In this document: in pieces, positions 1 through 9,069 of the stretch
Layout: each line of letters opens with the position of its first letter
Numbering within the stretch: the stretch's first letter is position 1
Assembly: GCA_003491845.1 (NCBI GenBank)
Contig: DNBN01000009.1
Coordinates: 485-18,536 of the forward strand
DNA: 18,052 nt
Source of the DNA: Porticoccaceae bacterium
GTDB taxonomy: Bacteria; Pseudomonadota; Gammaproteobacteria; Pseudomonadales; Porticoccaceae
Reading direction: 5' to 3'
The notes under the pieces: model-generated
Databases searched by the model: none
Seen by the model: only the letters and a program-made list of their open reading frames with translations
Told to the model about the DNA's origin: nothing
Position numbers and translations under genes: made by a program

Positions 1-127
1 TCAAGGTGGCGACTCTCGCAACATATCAGGCTTTCCGACGCACGGAATTGCACAACAATGTTGACAGAAAGAAGCCGGGTAATAATTATCGGCTCAGGGA
101 CTTCTTGGCTGGCAAACATTCGAGGAT
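1..127 (-). ncRNA. ssrS: 6S RNA (ssrS), 5' part, cut by window edge
   Basis: 6S RNA mimics an open promoter and sequesters sigma70 RNA polymerase in stationary phase. Read on the minus strand, the stretch near 77-97 gives AGTCCCTGAGCCGATA, and about 40 bases later come GTGCGTCGGAAAGCCTGA and TCGCCACCTTGA. These match, in order, the conserved blocks of E. coli 6S RNA that I recall (CAGTCCCCTGAGCCGAT, GTCCGTCCGAGAAGCCT, CACCTTGA). The 5' end is placed near base 127, seven bases after the -10 box. Usual length is about 180 nt, so the 3' closing strand lies outside the window. It sits just downstream of zapA, its usual place in gammaproteobacteria, where a 5-formyltetrahydrofolate cyclo-ligase gene often follows. 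No open reading frame competes here. Confidence 0.93.
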
Positions 128-133
128 GACTTC

Positions 134-142
134 ATTGTACCA
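134..142 (-). promoter_or_regulatory. Extended -10 promoter of 6S RNA
   Basis: The minus strand reads TGG-TACAAT, a TGn extended -10 element with one mismatch to TATAAT. Transcription would start near base 127, matching the expected 5' end of 6S RNA. No good -35 box is visible 16-18 bases upstream, consistent with an extended -10 promoter. The promoter lies in the gap between zapA and 6S RNA, so the RNA can be made independently of zapA read-through. Confidence 0.6.
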
Positions 143-207
143 GAGCAAATTTAAAAAATAGTGGTAGAGTTGGCGGATCTGGGTGGTTTTTGCGACGAAA
201 AGTAATT

Positions 208-501
208 TTAATTGGTTAAATCGGCAAGTACTGAGTTCAATTTCGCGTCCATCGAGCGTATTAGCCCAGAAGCCTGGTTATTTTGGTCGGAAGCGTTTTC
301 CGAACGAATAAGATCATGAGCTAAATTTAATGCTGCCATTACGGCGATTCGCTCCAGTCCGATAATATGTGATCCGCGACGGATTTGTTCCATCTTTTCA
401 TTGAGTAATTTTGCTGAATACTCTAAGCCTTCACGTTCCTCTGGAGCGCAGTTGACCTGATACTCTTTATCTAAGATGCGGATTTTAAGTGAAATACTCA
501 T
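208..501 (-). CDS. zapA: Cell division protein ZapA
   Basis: ZapA binds FtsZ and bundles its filaments at the division ring in the cytoplasm. The 97-residue product has the family's usual length and layout: an N-terminal beta-rich part (about 1-35, starting MSISLKIRILDKEY) and a C-terminal helix that dimerises (about 45-95, with ERIAVMAALNLAHDLI as the conserved stretch). The ATG start lies two bases after the stop codon of the upstream small coiled-coil gene, so the two are probably co-transcribed and coupled; no strong ribosome site of its own is seen. The adjacency of zapA and 6S RNA supports the call. Confidence 0.93.
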   Translation of the reverse strand: MSISLKIRILDKEYQVNCAPEEREGLEYSAKLLNEKMEQIRRGSHIIGLERIAVMAALNLAHDLIRSENASDQNNQASGLIRSMDAKLNSVLADLTN

Positions 502-503
502 CG

Positions 504-707
504 TTACTGTTCCGCGCTTAATGATTGAAGTCGTGTAATCATAGTTTCTACTTTTTGACGCGCCAATTCATTTTTTTTCATCAGGCTGCTGCGTTCTCCT
601 ATAAGATCATTCTCGCGATCACGAAGGCTTTTATTTTCGCGCTTTAATTGTTGGCATAGTTCAATTAAGCGGTCCAGTTTTTGTTCAAAATTATCAGCGT
701 CTGACAT
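504..707 (-). CDS. Small coiled-coil protein, TIGR02449-like
   Basis: This is a 67-residue, almost wholly helical and highly charged protein starting MSDADNFEQKLDRLIELCQQ. Leucines and hydrophobics are spaced as in a coiled coil over nearly the full length. Small proteins of this type (TIGR02449) are commonly encoded just upstream of zapA in gammaproteobacteria; the length and coiled coil recall ZapB, but I cannot show that function. The frame stays open for another 24 codons upstream, to an ATG at 779. I chose the ATG at 707 because the family is about 65 residues and the upstream 24 residues are hydrophobic and unlike it. The ribosome site is weak (GGTAA about 10 bases before). It is followed after two bases by zapA. 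Confidence 0.8.
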   Translation of the reverse strand: MSDADNFEQKLDRLIELCQQLKRENKSLRDRENDLIGERSSLMKKNELARQKVETMITRLQSLSAEQ

Positions 708-787
708 GATTAGCGAGTTACCGAAATAAGAAGTAGAGAATAAAGCAATAACTATAGGCATTGTGTGGGTGTTGGTCAATTATAAGA

Positions 788-816
788 TTGCATCAACTAA
801 GATGCAGGGATAAATT
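788..816 (+). promoter_or_regulatory. Candidate ygfB-operon promoter with inverted repeat
   Basis: TTGCAT (788-793), a 17-base spacer and TAAATT (811-816) form a moderate sigma70-like promoter pointing to ygfB, about 40 bases upstream of its start. Overlapping it is a perfect inverted repeat TGCATC-N6-GATGCA (789-806), which covers the -35 box and most of the spacer and could be an operator. On the minus strand TATAAT (784-779) faces zapA, but I find no matching -35. This is pattern reading only. Confidence 0.35.
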
Positions 817-857
817 AACAGTGGTAGGATGCCAATCAAAATCAGCGGGGTATTAAT

Positions 858-1403
858 GTGACATTTGAGCAACTTGAAGACTTATTTTATTCAACCAATG
901 TGAATGCAAGTCCATCGGCGTTTCATGGGTTCCTTTGCGGTCGCTTAAGCTGCGGTGCTGTTCCGATTGAAATTCTGGTCGCGGCATCTACTGATTGGCT
1001 AGGGTTGTCTGGGGAGCAGGCTGAAGCAATACAGGTGGACTTGCAAGTCTTTTATGAGACTGCCTTGAGCGATTTAGAAGATTACTCTTTTTTATTTAGT
1101 CCATTGCTACCTGATGACGAGTTCCCCTTGGGAGAGCGATTAATTGCTGTGGGAGAATGGTGCAGTAATTATTTGTCTGGTTTGGCCGAAGGTATGGAAG
1201 ATAGTTTTGATGTTTCCGAAGATGGTAAAGAGGCTCTTAGTGATCTTGGTGCCATAGGCCAAATTTCGGTAGATTTTGAAACAGATGACGATGGAGAGCG
1301 AGACTATACCGAATTAGTAGAGTATGTGCGTGTTGCGGTGCAGGTGGTATTTACCGATGTCAATCCAGAATTAGACCCGGAGAAAAATCCGACTATTCAT
1401 TAA
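858..1403 (+). CDS. ygfB: YgfB/UPF0149 (YecA-like) family protein
   Basis: The 181-residue acidic cytoplasmic protein belongs to the UPF0149 family. Recognisable stretches are FHGFLCGRLSCG (about 23-34), FSPLLPDDEFPLGERL (about 80-95) and WCSNYLSGLAEG (about 101-112), the last being the family's most constant block. Length is close to E. coli YgfB (about 190). In Pseudomonas aeruginosa, YgfB is reported to lower expression of a peptidoglycan amidase and so affect beta-lactam resistance; whether it does so here is unknown. The start is GTG (858) with AGCGGGG about 8-14 bases before it. It heads the ygfB-pepP-ubiH-ubiI run, a conserved gammaproteobacterial arrangement. Confidence 0.88.
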   Translation: MTFEQLEDLFYSTNVNASPSAFHGFLCGRLSCGAVPIEILVAASTDWLGLSGEQAEAIQVDLQVFYETALSDLEDYSFLFSPLLPDDEFPLGERLIAVGEWCSNYLSGLAEGMEDSFDVSEDGKEALSDLGAIGQISVDFETDDDGERDYTELVEYVRVAVQVVFTDVNPELDPEKNPTIH

Positions 1404-1448
1404 TTATTTAAATTCAGATGTTATTACTGTGTCTGAGGGAGCTTCAAG

Positions 1449-2759
1449 ATGATCAGCAATAAAGAGTATGCGGCAAGACGAGCAGAGTTAATGTCACTTA
1501 TGCACAGCAACAGTATCGCTGTTATATCGTCTGCGCCAGAAAAAATACGCTCAAGAGACACACATTATCCGTATAAACAGAATGTTAATTTATCTTATCT
1601 CTGTGGGTTTCCTGAGCCAGAAGCAGTGTTGGTTTTAATTCCTGGCCGCGAGCAGGGTGAGATGGTGTTGTTTTGTCGCGACAAAGACCCGTTGCGCGAG
1701 ACTTGGGATGGTTATCGCGAGGGTCCTGAGGGCGCTGTACAAAACTTTGCCGCGGATGATGCTTTTCCTATTGCCGATATTGACGATATTTTACCAAATT
1801 TGATTGAAGGAAAAGACCGACTTTATTACGCGATTGGTAAAGATCCAGAATTTGATAAACACTTAATGGATTGGGTTAATCATGTGCGTAGTCAGCGAGG
1901 AAATGGCGCTCTTCCCCCTGGTGAGTTTGTCGATTTGGATTACTTTTTGAATGAAATGCGTCTGATTAAAACGTCAGAAGAACTGAAAATAATGCGTAAA
2001 GCGGGTCAAATTTCAGCCAGCGCTCATCGCCGAGCGATGAAAATTTGTCGACCAGGTGTTTTCGAGTATCAGCTTCAAGCAGAAATCGAGCATGAATTTA
2101 TGGACTCTGGTGCGGTGGGAGCGGCATATAGCAGTATTGTCGGCGGTGGAAAGAATGGTTGCATATTGCACTATATTGAAAATAGAGATGCGCTTAAGGA
2201 CGGCGATTTAGTGCTAATCGATGCTGGTTGTGAATATGAGAATTATGCTGCTGACATCACTCGAACGTTTCCTGTTAATGGCAAATTCAGCTCAGAGCAA
2301 GCAGCAATATACGATGTTGTATTAAAAGCGCAGACTGATGCGATTGCCATGATTGGTCCGGGCATTGAATACAACAAAACAAATGAAGCGACTATTTTAG
2401 CGATCACCCAAGGATTAGTAGATTTGGGTATTCTAAAGGGTGATGTTAGCGAGTTAATTGCCCAAGAGGCGCATCGAGAATTTTATATGCATGGTGCCGG
2501 CCATTGGTTAGGTATGGATGTTCATGATGTAGGAGATTATAAAATTGAAGGTCAGTGGCGAGTTTATGAGCCTGGCATGGTAGTCACTATTGAGCCAGGT
2601 ATTTATATCGCTCCGGGCAATCCTAAAGTGGATAAAAAGTGGCATGGTATTGCGGTTAGGATTGAGGATGATATTGTGGTAACTAAAACTGGAAATGAAA
2701 ATATTACAGCAACAGTGCCTAAACATAGAGAGGAAATTGAAGCGTTGATGGCAGGGTAA
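1449..2759 (+). CDS. pepP: Xaa-Pro aminopeptidase PepP (M24B)
   Basis: A cytoplasmic dinuclear metallopeptidase that removes the N-terminal residue when proline is second. The 436 residues split into an AMP_N domain (about 3-135) and a pita-bread catalytic domain (about 175-430). All five metal ligands of the M24 family are visible: Asp258 in LIDAGCEY, Asp269 in AADITRTF, His352 in GAGHWLGMDVHD, Glu382 in TIEPGIYI and Glu406 in VRIEDDI; the numbering is nearly identical to E. coli PepP. The ATG follows GGGAG with 7 bases between. It lies 45 bases after ygfB and 10 before ubiH, the usual operon. Confidence 0.97.
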   Translation: MISNKEYAARRAELMSLMHSNSIAVISSAPEKIRSRDTHYPYKQNVNLSYLCGFPEPEAVLVLIPGREQGEMVLFCRDKDPLRETWDGYREGPEGAVQNFAADDAFPIADIDDILPNLIEGKDRLYYAIGKDPEFDKHLMDWVNHVRSQRGNGALPPGEFVDLDYFLNEMRLIKTSEELKIMRKAGQISASAHRRAMKICRPGVFEYQLQAEIEHEFMDSGAVGAAYSSIVGGGKNGCILHYIENRDALKDGDLVLIDAGCEYENYAADITRTFPVNGKFSSEQAAIYDVVLKAQTDAIAMIGPGIEYNKTNEATILAITQGLVDLGILKGDVSELIAQEAHREFYMHGAGHWLGMDVHDVGDYKIEGQWRVYEPGMVVTIEPGIYIAPGNPKVDKKWHGIAVRIEDDIVVTKTGNENITATVPKHREEIEALMAG

Positions 2760-2769
2760 ACACAATCCA

Positions 2770-4047
2770 ATGGCGACCCACTCTGGTATTCAAGAGCAGT
2801 CAACTCATCCCCATTTCGATATTGTTATTGTGGGAGGCGGTATGGTGGGCATTAGTTTGTCACTGCTGCTTGCCAAACAAAAACGTTGGAATATCTTGCT
2901 GATTGAGTCAGGGCCCTTAGATGGTTTGGCGCCCTCTGCGAGTAATCGTAGCCTCAGCTTTGATGAGCGTTCAACGGCACTGTCATGGACCAGTCGCAAT
3001 ATTTATCAAACTATGGGGCTGTGGGATAAACTGCAGCCTTGTTGCAGTCAGATTCGACAAATCCATGTTAGTGATAGAGGTCATGGAGGTTTAACGCGTA
3101 TTTGTGCAGAGGAAACTGGCGTTGATGGACTAGGTTATGTGATTGAAAATCGATTACTGGGATCTGTGTTAACTCAGAAGCTAAGAAAAGAGGCTATCTC
3201 TCTGTATGGAAATACCCAGATCGCCGCGATTCAGCCATTGCGCTCAGGGGTAGAGCTTCGGCTCAGTTCAAATAACCCCAATGTGGATAGAACACCTAGT
3301 GTTATTCATGCCGACCTTTTAGTTATTGCCGATGGGGCTAACTCGAAGACCGCAGCAAAATTGGGAATTTATAGTCAGCAGACCTCGTATCATCAAACTG
3401 CGGTTATTGCCAATGTTCAGCTTGGACAGAGACACCAAGGTATTGCTTATGAACGTTTTACTGATCAAGGCCCAATGGCGTTGTTGCCGTTGACTGATTT
3501 TCAAGGTCAATATCGGAGTTCACTGGTTTGGGTGCAGCCGGAGGCCTCAGCTACGTCTTTAGTTGAAGGCTCAGAACATGAGTTTCTAGAGCAACTGCAA
3601 AAGCGCTTTGGCTTTCGTCTGGGTCGGTTTAAGCAGGTTGGTAGTCGCATGGCATACCCACTGACCTTGACGCTGGCCAAGGAACAGATTCGCCGCAATG
3701 TGGTCTTGATGGGCAATTCAGCACATAGTTTACACCCAGTTGCTGGGCAGGGCTTTAACCTTTCTATGCGAGATGCTGCTGCTTTAGCCGCAACCCTTAG
3801 TGCGGCTCATCAGCGGCAGCGTAGTATAGGGTCAGTTGACGTATTGGATAGTTATTATCAGCAACAACTCTCCGATCAGCGCAATACTGTGATGTTGAGT
3901 AATAATTTGAGTAAATTTTTTAGCGCATCTTCTATGGTTACCACCTTAGGTAGGAATTTAGGCTTATTGGCCTTGGATGGTGCGCCACAATTACGTCAAG
4001 GCTTTGCGCAGTTTGGCATGGGTATGGCAGGGGGTAGGCATGGGTAG
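2770..4047 (+). CDS. ubiH: 2-octaprenyl-6-methoxyphenol hydroxylase UbiH
   Basis: An FAD-dependent monooxygenase that hydroxylates C1 of the ubiquinone ring precursor, probably in the cytoplasmic Ubi complex near the membrane. The 425-residue protein shows the Rossmann motif VGGGMVG (21-27), DERSTAL (65-71), the DG motif ADGAN (187-191) and the FAD ribose motif GNSAHSLHPVAGQGFNL (315-331). VSDRGHGG (100-107) and ERFTDQGPMALLPL identify UbiH rather than its paralogues. Gly-Asn in place of Gly-Asp at 315-316 is normal for UbiH, as I recall it. Ten bases separate it from pepP; its own ribosome site is poor (AGGG about 13 bases upstream), so it may depend on coupling. It overlaps ubiI by 8 bases. 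Confidence 0.95.
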   Translation: MATHSGIQEQSTHPHFDIVIVGGGMVGISLSLLLAKQKRWNILLIESGPLDGLAPSASNRSLSFDERSTALSWTSRNIYQTMGLWDKLQPCCSQIRQIHVSDRGHGGLTRICAEETGVDGLGYVIENRLLGSVLTQKLRKEAISLYGNTQIAAIQPLRSGVELRLSSNNPNVDRTPSVIHADLLVIADGANSKTAAKLGIYSQQTSYHQTAVIANVQLGQRHQGIAYERFTDQGPMALLPLTDFQGQYRSSLVWVQPEASATSLVEGSEHEFLEQLQKRFGFRLGRFKQVGSRMAYPLTLTLAKEQIRRNVVLMGNSAHSLHPVAGQGFNLSMRDAAALAATLSAAHQRQRSIGSVDVLDSYYQQQLSDQRNTVMLSNNLSKFFSASSMVTTLGRNLGLLALDGAPQLRQGFAQFGMGMAGGRHG

Positions 4048-5260
4048 TTTAGCCGACTCTCAGTATGACATTATTATTGTTGGCGCAGGTATGGTAGGCG
4101 CAGCGGCGGCCTGCTTATTGTCCAAAGAAAATCAGTCCGCAGCATCGGCCCCACTAAAAATCGCTTTGATAGAAACGAAGGTTGCGAAATCGTTTGATCC
4201 AGAGCAGTTTGACCCACGTGTCGCAGCTATTACAGAGCGTTCAAGATGTATTTTAGCCAGTTGTAATAGCTGGACTGCAATCGCAGAATTAAGAGCTTGT
4301 GCTTATCAAGCTATGGAAGTTTGGGATGCTGAAAGTACTGGTAGAGTTAGCTTTGATTGTGCTGATATTCATCAACCCAATCTTGGGCACATTGTTGAAA
4401 GTGCTGTTATTATTCAGGTACTTTTACAGCAAATACGTTTGCTTGATAACGTAGATTTAATTTGTCCTGCTGAGATTGATCAATACTACCAAGATGACAG
4501 TATGATGTCGGTTCAGCTAGCTGATGGGCGACATCTTAGCTGTTCGTTATTAATTGGTGCTGATGGTGGTCATTCAAAAGTGCGCGAGTACTTTGGATTT
4601 GAGTGCAAGCAGTGGAGTTATAATCATCAGGCTATTGTAGCTACAGTAACCACCGAAAAGCCTAACCTGCGAACGGCGTGGCAGCGTTTTATGTCAACTG
4701 GTCCACTGGCATTACTACCCTTAGATCTACAGGGGGATTTACACAAAAGTTCCCTTGTTTGGTCTCAAGATGTATTGGAGGCAAAGCGGTTAATGGCTTT
4801 GGATGACCAACAGTTTTGTGCTGAATTATCTCAAGCTAGTGAGCAGTGCTTGGGCGACGTTTTGCTTGTTGATCGACGCTTTAGTTTTCCGTTAACGCAA
4901 AATCATGCAACTGACTATGTAAAGTCAAGGGTAGCTTTAGTGGGGGACGCTGCCCATACTATACATCCATTGGCAGGGCAGGGCGTAAATCTTGGTTTTG
5001 CAGATATTCACGTGCTTAGCGAAGAAATTTTTAGGGCAATAGACCGTAATTTAGATATAGGAGACGTAAGAATTCTCAAACGGTACCAGCGGCGGCGACA
5101 ACCAGAAAATATCGCTGCTATGGGAATAATGGAGGGTTTTAAGCGTTTATTTGCTGCAGATCAATTACCGGTAAGGCTGTTACGCAGCTTCGGCATGACT
5201 AAATTTGATAAGATAATTCCACTTAAAAACCAAGTCATTAAGCGTGCCATGGGATTATAA
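4040..5260 (+). CDS. ubiI: 2-octaprenylphenol hydroxylase UbiI (VisC)
   Basis: A paralogue of UbiH that hydroxylates C5 of the ring in aerobic ubiquinone synthesis. From the ATG at 4040 it has 406 residues: VGAGMVG (14-20), DPRVAAITERS (58-68), MEVWDAES (92-99), LGHIVESAVI (115-124), DG motif GADGGHS (173-179) and GDAAHTIHPLAGQGVNLGF (302-320). MEVWD and LGHIVE match E. coli UbiI. The frame is open upstream to an ATG at 3977, but that would overlap ubiH by 71 bases and add 21 unrelated residues. The ATG at 4040 has a strong AGGGGG site and places FAD binding near the N terminus as usual. The eight-base overlap with ubiH (ATGGGTAG) implies coupling. Confidence 0.93.
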   Translation: MGSLADSQYDIIIVGAGMVGAAAACLLSKENQSAASAPLKIALIETKVAKSFDPEQFDPRVAAITERSRCILASCNSWTAIAELRACAYQAMEVWDAESTGRVSFDCADIHQPNLGHIVESAVIIQVLLQQIRLLDNVDLICPAEIDQYYQDDSMMSVQLADGRHLSCSLLIGADGGHSKVREYFGFECKQWSYNHQAIVATVTTEKPNLRTAWQRFMSTGPLALLPLDLQGDLHKSSLVWSQDVLEAKRLMALDDQQFCAELSQASEQCLGDVLLVDRRFSFPLTQNHATDYVKSRVALVGDAAHTIHPLAGQGVNLGFADIHVLSEEIFRAIDRNLDIGDVRILKRYQRRRQPENIAAMGIMEGFKRLFAADQLPVRLLRSFGMTKFDKIIPLKNQVIKRAMGL

Positions 5261-5279
5261 GTACGTGCTATTAATGCCC

Positions 5280-6131
5280 TTACTCGTCTGTCTGCGCAAG
5301 ACGTTCTTGACGTTTCTGCTCCTCAAAAAGTACTGCCTTGATCTCTGCAAGAACGCCGTCAACATCAGATTCTCCGTCTGTTGTGTCAATTCTTCCAGTT
5401 AAGACTGTGTCTGGCTTAAGCTCTCCATCTTCATAGAGAGCCCAAATTTCTTTAGCATATTGTGTGTCTAACAATTCAGGTGCGAATTGACCGTAATAGT
5501 GTGCCATATTGGCAACATCTCTTTGCAACATAGACTGAGCATGATTGTTAGCTGAGGCGTCTACGGCCTGTGGTAGATCAATAATTACTGGCCCATAATC
5601 ATCAACCAACACGTTAAATTCAGACAGGTCACCGTGGACAATGCCGGCACATAGCATGAGTACTACGTAGTGCATCACTATGGCGTGATCTTCAATAGCC
5701 TGCTCTGCGCTCATGGATACGTCCCCTAGACGCGGTGCAACATTACCTTGATCGTCTGTTACCAGCTCCATGATTAGGACCCCATCAAAACAACCATAGG
5801 GCTTGGGAACCCTAACACCAGCATTTGCCAGTAAATATAGAGCATCTACTTCCGCATTTTGCCAGGTCTCTTCCTGCTGTTTACGGCCGTATTTTGAACC
5901 TTTTTCCATAGCTCTTGCACGGCGACTATTGCGGACTTTTCGACCTTCTTGGTACTGAGTTGCTTTTTTAAAGCTCCGCTTAAGCGCCTCTTTATAAACC
6001 TTTGCGCAGCGCACTTCTCTGCCACATCGTACAGTGTAAACCGTCGCTTCTTTGCCGCTCATTAGCTGGCCAATAACTTCGTCAATCACGCCATCATCAA
6101 GTAATGGCTGTAGTCTTTTAGGTATTTTCAT
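5280..6131 (-). CDS. RIO-type serine protein kinase
   Basis: An atypical protein kinase of the RIO1-like group, 283 residues. Visible are the P-loop-like SGKEATVY (25-32), the probable ATP lysine in CAKVYK (Lys44), the catalytic loop HGDLSEFN (166-173, Asp168 and Asn173) and the metal-binding IIDLPQ (183-188, Asp185). The short, basic insert at about 60-90 lies where RIO1 enzymes have their flexible loop. RIO1 and RIO2 act in small-subunit ribosome maturation in archaea and eukaryotes; bacterial members occur but their targets are largely unknown. It is the last gene of the minus-strand run that holds an rRNA methyltransferase and RsuA, which fits a ribosome-linked role by context only. It converges on ubiI across 19 bases without a visible terminator hairpin. 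Confidence 0.9.
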   Translation of the reverse strand: MKIPKRLQPLLDDGVIDEVIGQLMSGKEATVYTVRCGREVRCAKVYKEALKRSFKKATQYQEGRKVRNSRRARAMEKGSKYGRKQQEETWQNAEVDALYLLANAGVRVPKPYGCFDGVLIMELVTDDQGNVAPRLGDVSMSAEQAIEDHAIVMHYVVLMLCAGIVHGDLSEFNVLVDDYGPVIIDLPQAVDASANNHAQSMLQRDVANMAHYYGQFAPELLDTQYAKEIWALYEDGELKPDTVLTGRIDTTDGESDVDGVLAEIKAVLFEEQKRQERLAQTDE

Positions 6132-6165
6132 AATTACTTCAGCGGGTGTTATCTAGTCATAAGCT

Positions 6166-6190
6166 TACTAGCTTAATGCTACTAGCTTAA
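6166..6190. repeat. 11-base direct repeat at methyltransferase 3' end
   Basis: TACTAGCTTAA occurs at 6166-6176 and 6180-6190, a tandem duplication with a period of 14. On the coding (minus) strand the second copy is read in another frame and supplies the tandem stops TAG TAA. It probably arose by slippage. Confidence 0.6.
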
Positions 6191-7214
6191 AAGAGCCATC
6201 GCTGGCTAGTATATCGATGACATTAAAATAATGTTTGGCTTTCTTCTCAAGAGGAATAAATGTATTCACCACAAATAAAGCATGCCCATGAGGGGCTAAA
6301 AGTCTTTTCGTTGCCGCTAAAAATTTAGTACACATGTCACCATCTACGGCAAAGCCTTGATGAAAAGGAGGATTACACAAAATTGTATCAAACTGCTCGG
6401 TAATTGTGTCGCCCGCATCAGAGGCAATAACATTGACTTGATTAGCGCTCCCTTTGAAGTTTTTTGTCACTGCCAACAGTGCGGCGGCATTGTTATCGGT
6501 GAGCGTAAGCTCTTTAAAACTCAATTTAAGTGCACAATAACCAAGATAGCCATAGCCGCAGCCAAGATCCAGTAATCGCTCCGGAGGGTATTTAAAACGC
6601 TTTAAAAACATTGGTAACTTAGTCACTAAAAATGCACTACCACGATCAACTTTATCCCACCCAAAAATACCAGGTTTGCTACTGATATGGTTCTCAGGGA
6701 CGGCCTCTAATGGGCGTATCATTTGGTAATTATTATCATTTAATAAATTCTTCGAAGCTTGATGAAAGGTTATTTTTGCCAAATAGCTAGTACCATTTTT
6801 TTTCGCCGGGCTATTGTCACCCATTAAAACGCAGGCTTTTTTCACATAACTTTTAATACCATCATTTTTGTCACCGGATAGGATTAAGGTTGCCTGGCTT
6901 TTTAATAGCTTGATACTTTGGTTAATGACATGGTGGCTACTTGCCCGTTCTTTGGAAACGCGAAAGAAGATCGCATCAAAACTGTGGCTATCAAAAATAC
7001 TAAAATCTAGGTCATTAAATATGACCGTCAATCCCGATGCCTCAGCTTGTTGCGCTATATCATATCGGTTACTTATAAGCTGCAAATTAGGGTGACTTCG
7101 CAAGGCAACATCAGCCCAATTAACTAACGCCCAGTTTTCATCAGCAACAATTAATTTTTTTCCTTGTACTGCGCAGAGTTGCTCAAGTAACTGGGCGACA
7201 TTTATATCGATCAT
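6168..7214 (-). CDS. RsmC/RlmG-like rRNA guanine N2-methyltransferase
   Basis: A class I SAM-dependent methyltransferase with two halves, as in RsmC (16S m2G1207) and RlmG (23S m2G1835). The N-terminal half (1-165) looks like a degenerate methyltransferase fold. The C-terminal half carries the linker KPGIFGWDKVDRGSAFL (180-196), motif I LLDLGCGYGYLG (214-225), the acidic residue at Asp240 and the catalytic NPPFHQG (281-287). NPPF is typical of exocyclic-amine methylation. I cannot decide between RsmC and RlmG by eye; the total of 348 residues fits both. An in-frame TTG at 7238 would add eight residues; I prefer the ATG at 7214, preceded by GGA at 8 bases. It lies 40 bases after rsuA and 36 before the kinase. 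Confidence 0.85.
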   Translation of the reverse strand: MIDINVAQLLEQLCAVQGKKLIVADENWALVNWADVALRSHPNLQLISNRYDIAQQAEASGLTVIFNDLDFSIFDSHSFDAIFFRVSKERASSHHVINQSIKLLKSQATLILSGDKNDGIKSYVKKACVLMGDNSPAKKNGTSYLAKITFHQASKNLLNDNNYQMIRPLEAVPENHISSKPGIFGWDKVDRGSAFLVTKLPMFLKRFKYPPERLLDLGCGYGYLGYCALKLSFKELTLTDNNAAALLAVTKNFKGSANQVNVIASDAGDTITEQFDTILCNPPFHQGFAVDGDMCTKFLAATKRLLAPHGHALFVVNTFIPLEKKAKHYFNVIDILASDGSFKLVALS

Positions 7215-7254
7215 GTTTTTTTGTCCGTTACATATCAAACTGGTATGTTGCTTA

Positions 7255-7949
7255 CTACCCTATGCAGGCCACTTCGGCTTCAGATAAGGCGCGATAATCT
7301 CCCTCAGCAAGATCTTCATCAAGAGTAATATCACCGACCCTAAATCGATGAAGTTTGACCACATGGTTACCCAATGCAACAAACATTCGTTTAACTTGGT
7401 GATACTTCCCTTCGCCTATGGCTAGGGTTAAGCAATGGCTGTCTATTTGTGTCATTGTTGCAGGCATACACCGGTGTTTTTCTCCATCCAGTTGGACGCC
7501 TAAAGAGAGTTGTTCAGGGTAATTATCCTCTATAGGATTGGCGAGGGTCACAGCATAGACTTTAATACACTTTGAGCGTGGTGATGTCAGTCGATGATTC
7601 CAGTTACCATCATCAGTAATTAGTAGAAGCCCAGTGGTATCTATGTCAAGTCGACCGGCAATTTGCAACTCATCGCTGCGATGCTCATAAACAAGGCTTA
7701 GGGCTGTAGGATTATGCTGATCTTTACTCACTGACACAACACCAGCAGGCTTATTGAGCATAAAATATCTATGTTTGTAGGCACTGATGACTGATCCATC
7801 TAAGCTAACTTTTTGCTCTAAAGTCACCTTAATGGCTGGATTGGTCGCGACTTGGTCATCGATTTCGACGGCTCCGGTCTTAATGATACGTTTAACCTCA
7901 GAGCGAGAAATATCAGTCGCATTGCTAATGTATTTATCTAGGCGTACCA

Positions 7950-7950
<1 letters not shown>
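7255..7950 (-). CDS. rsuA: 16S rRNA pseudouridine(516) synthase RsuA
   Basis: RsuA isomerises U516 of 16S rRNA to pseudouridine during 30S assembly. The 231 residues contain an N-terminal S4 RNA-binding domain (about 1-48, MVRLDKYIS...) and a catalytic domain with LNKPAG (65-70) and GRLDIDTTGLLL (99-110). Asp102 is the catalytic aspartate, at the same number as in E. coli RsuA. GKYHQVKRMF is the conserved motif III. The GTG start overlaps the hemB stop by one base (TAGTG), indicating translational coupling to a haem gene. Length and motifs favour RsuA over RluB, RluE or RluF, but the small-synthase subfamilies are similar. Confidence 0.88.
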
Positions 7951-9053
<1,103 letters not shown>

Positions 9054-9069
9054 TTAGCATCTTTCATAA

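Noticed and set aside
708..779. 24-codon hydrophobic extension of the small coiled-coil gene, resembling a signal peptide
   Set aside because: The partners are cytoplasmic, the family is about 65 residues, and a TATAAT-like box lies at its very start, so it is more likely untranslated leader.
3977..4039. N-terminal extension of ubiI by 21 codons
   Set aside because: It would overlap ubiH by 71 bases; the residues do not resemble the family and the ATG at 4040 has a strong ribosome site.
5261..5279. Possible bidirectional terminator between ubiI and the RIO kinase gene
   Set aside because: The 19-base gap has no inverted repeat with a T-run. The same holds for the erpA-anmK gap (13614-13629).
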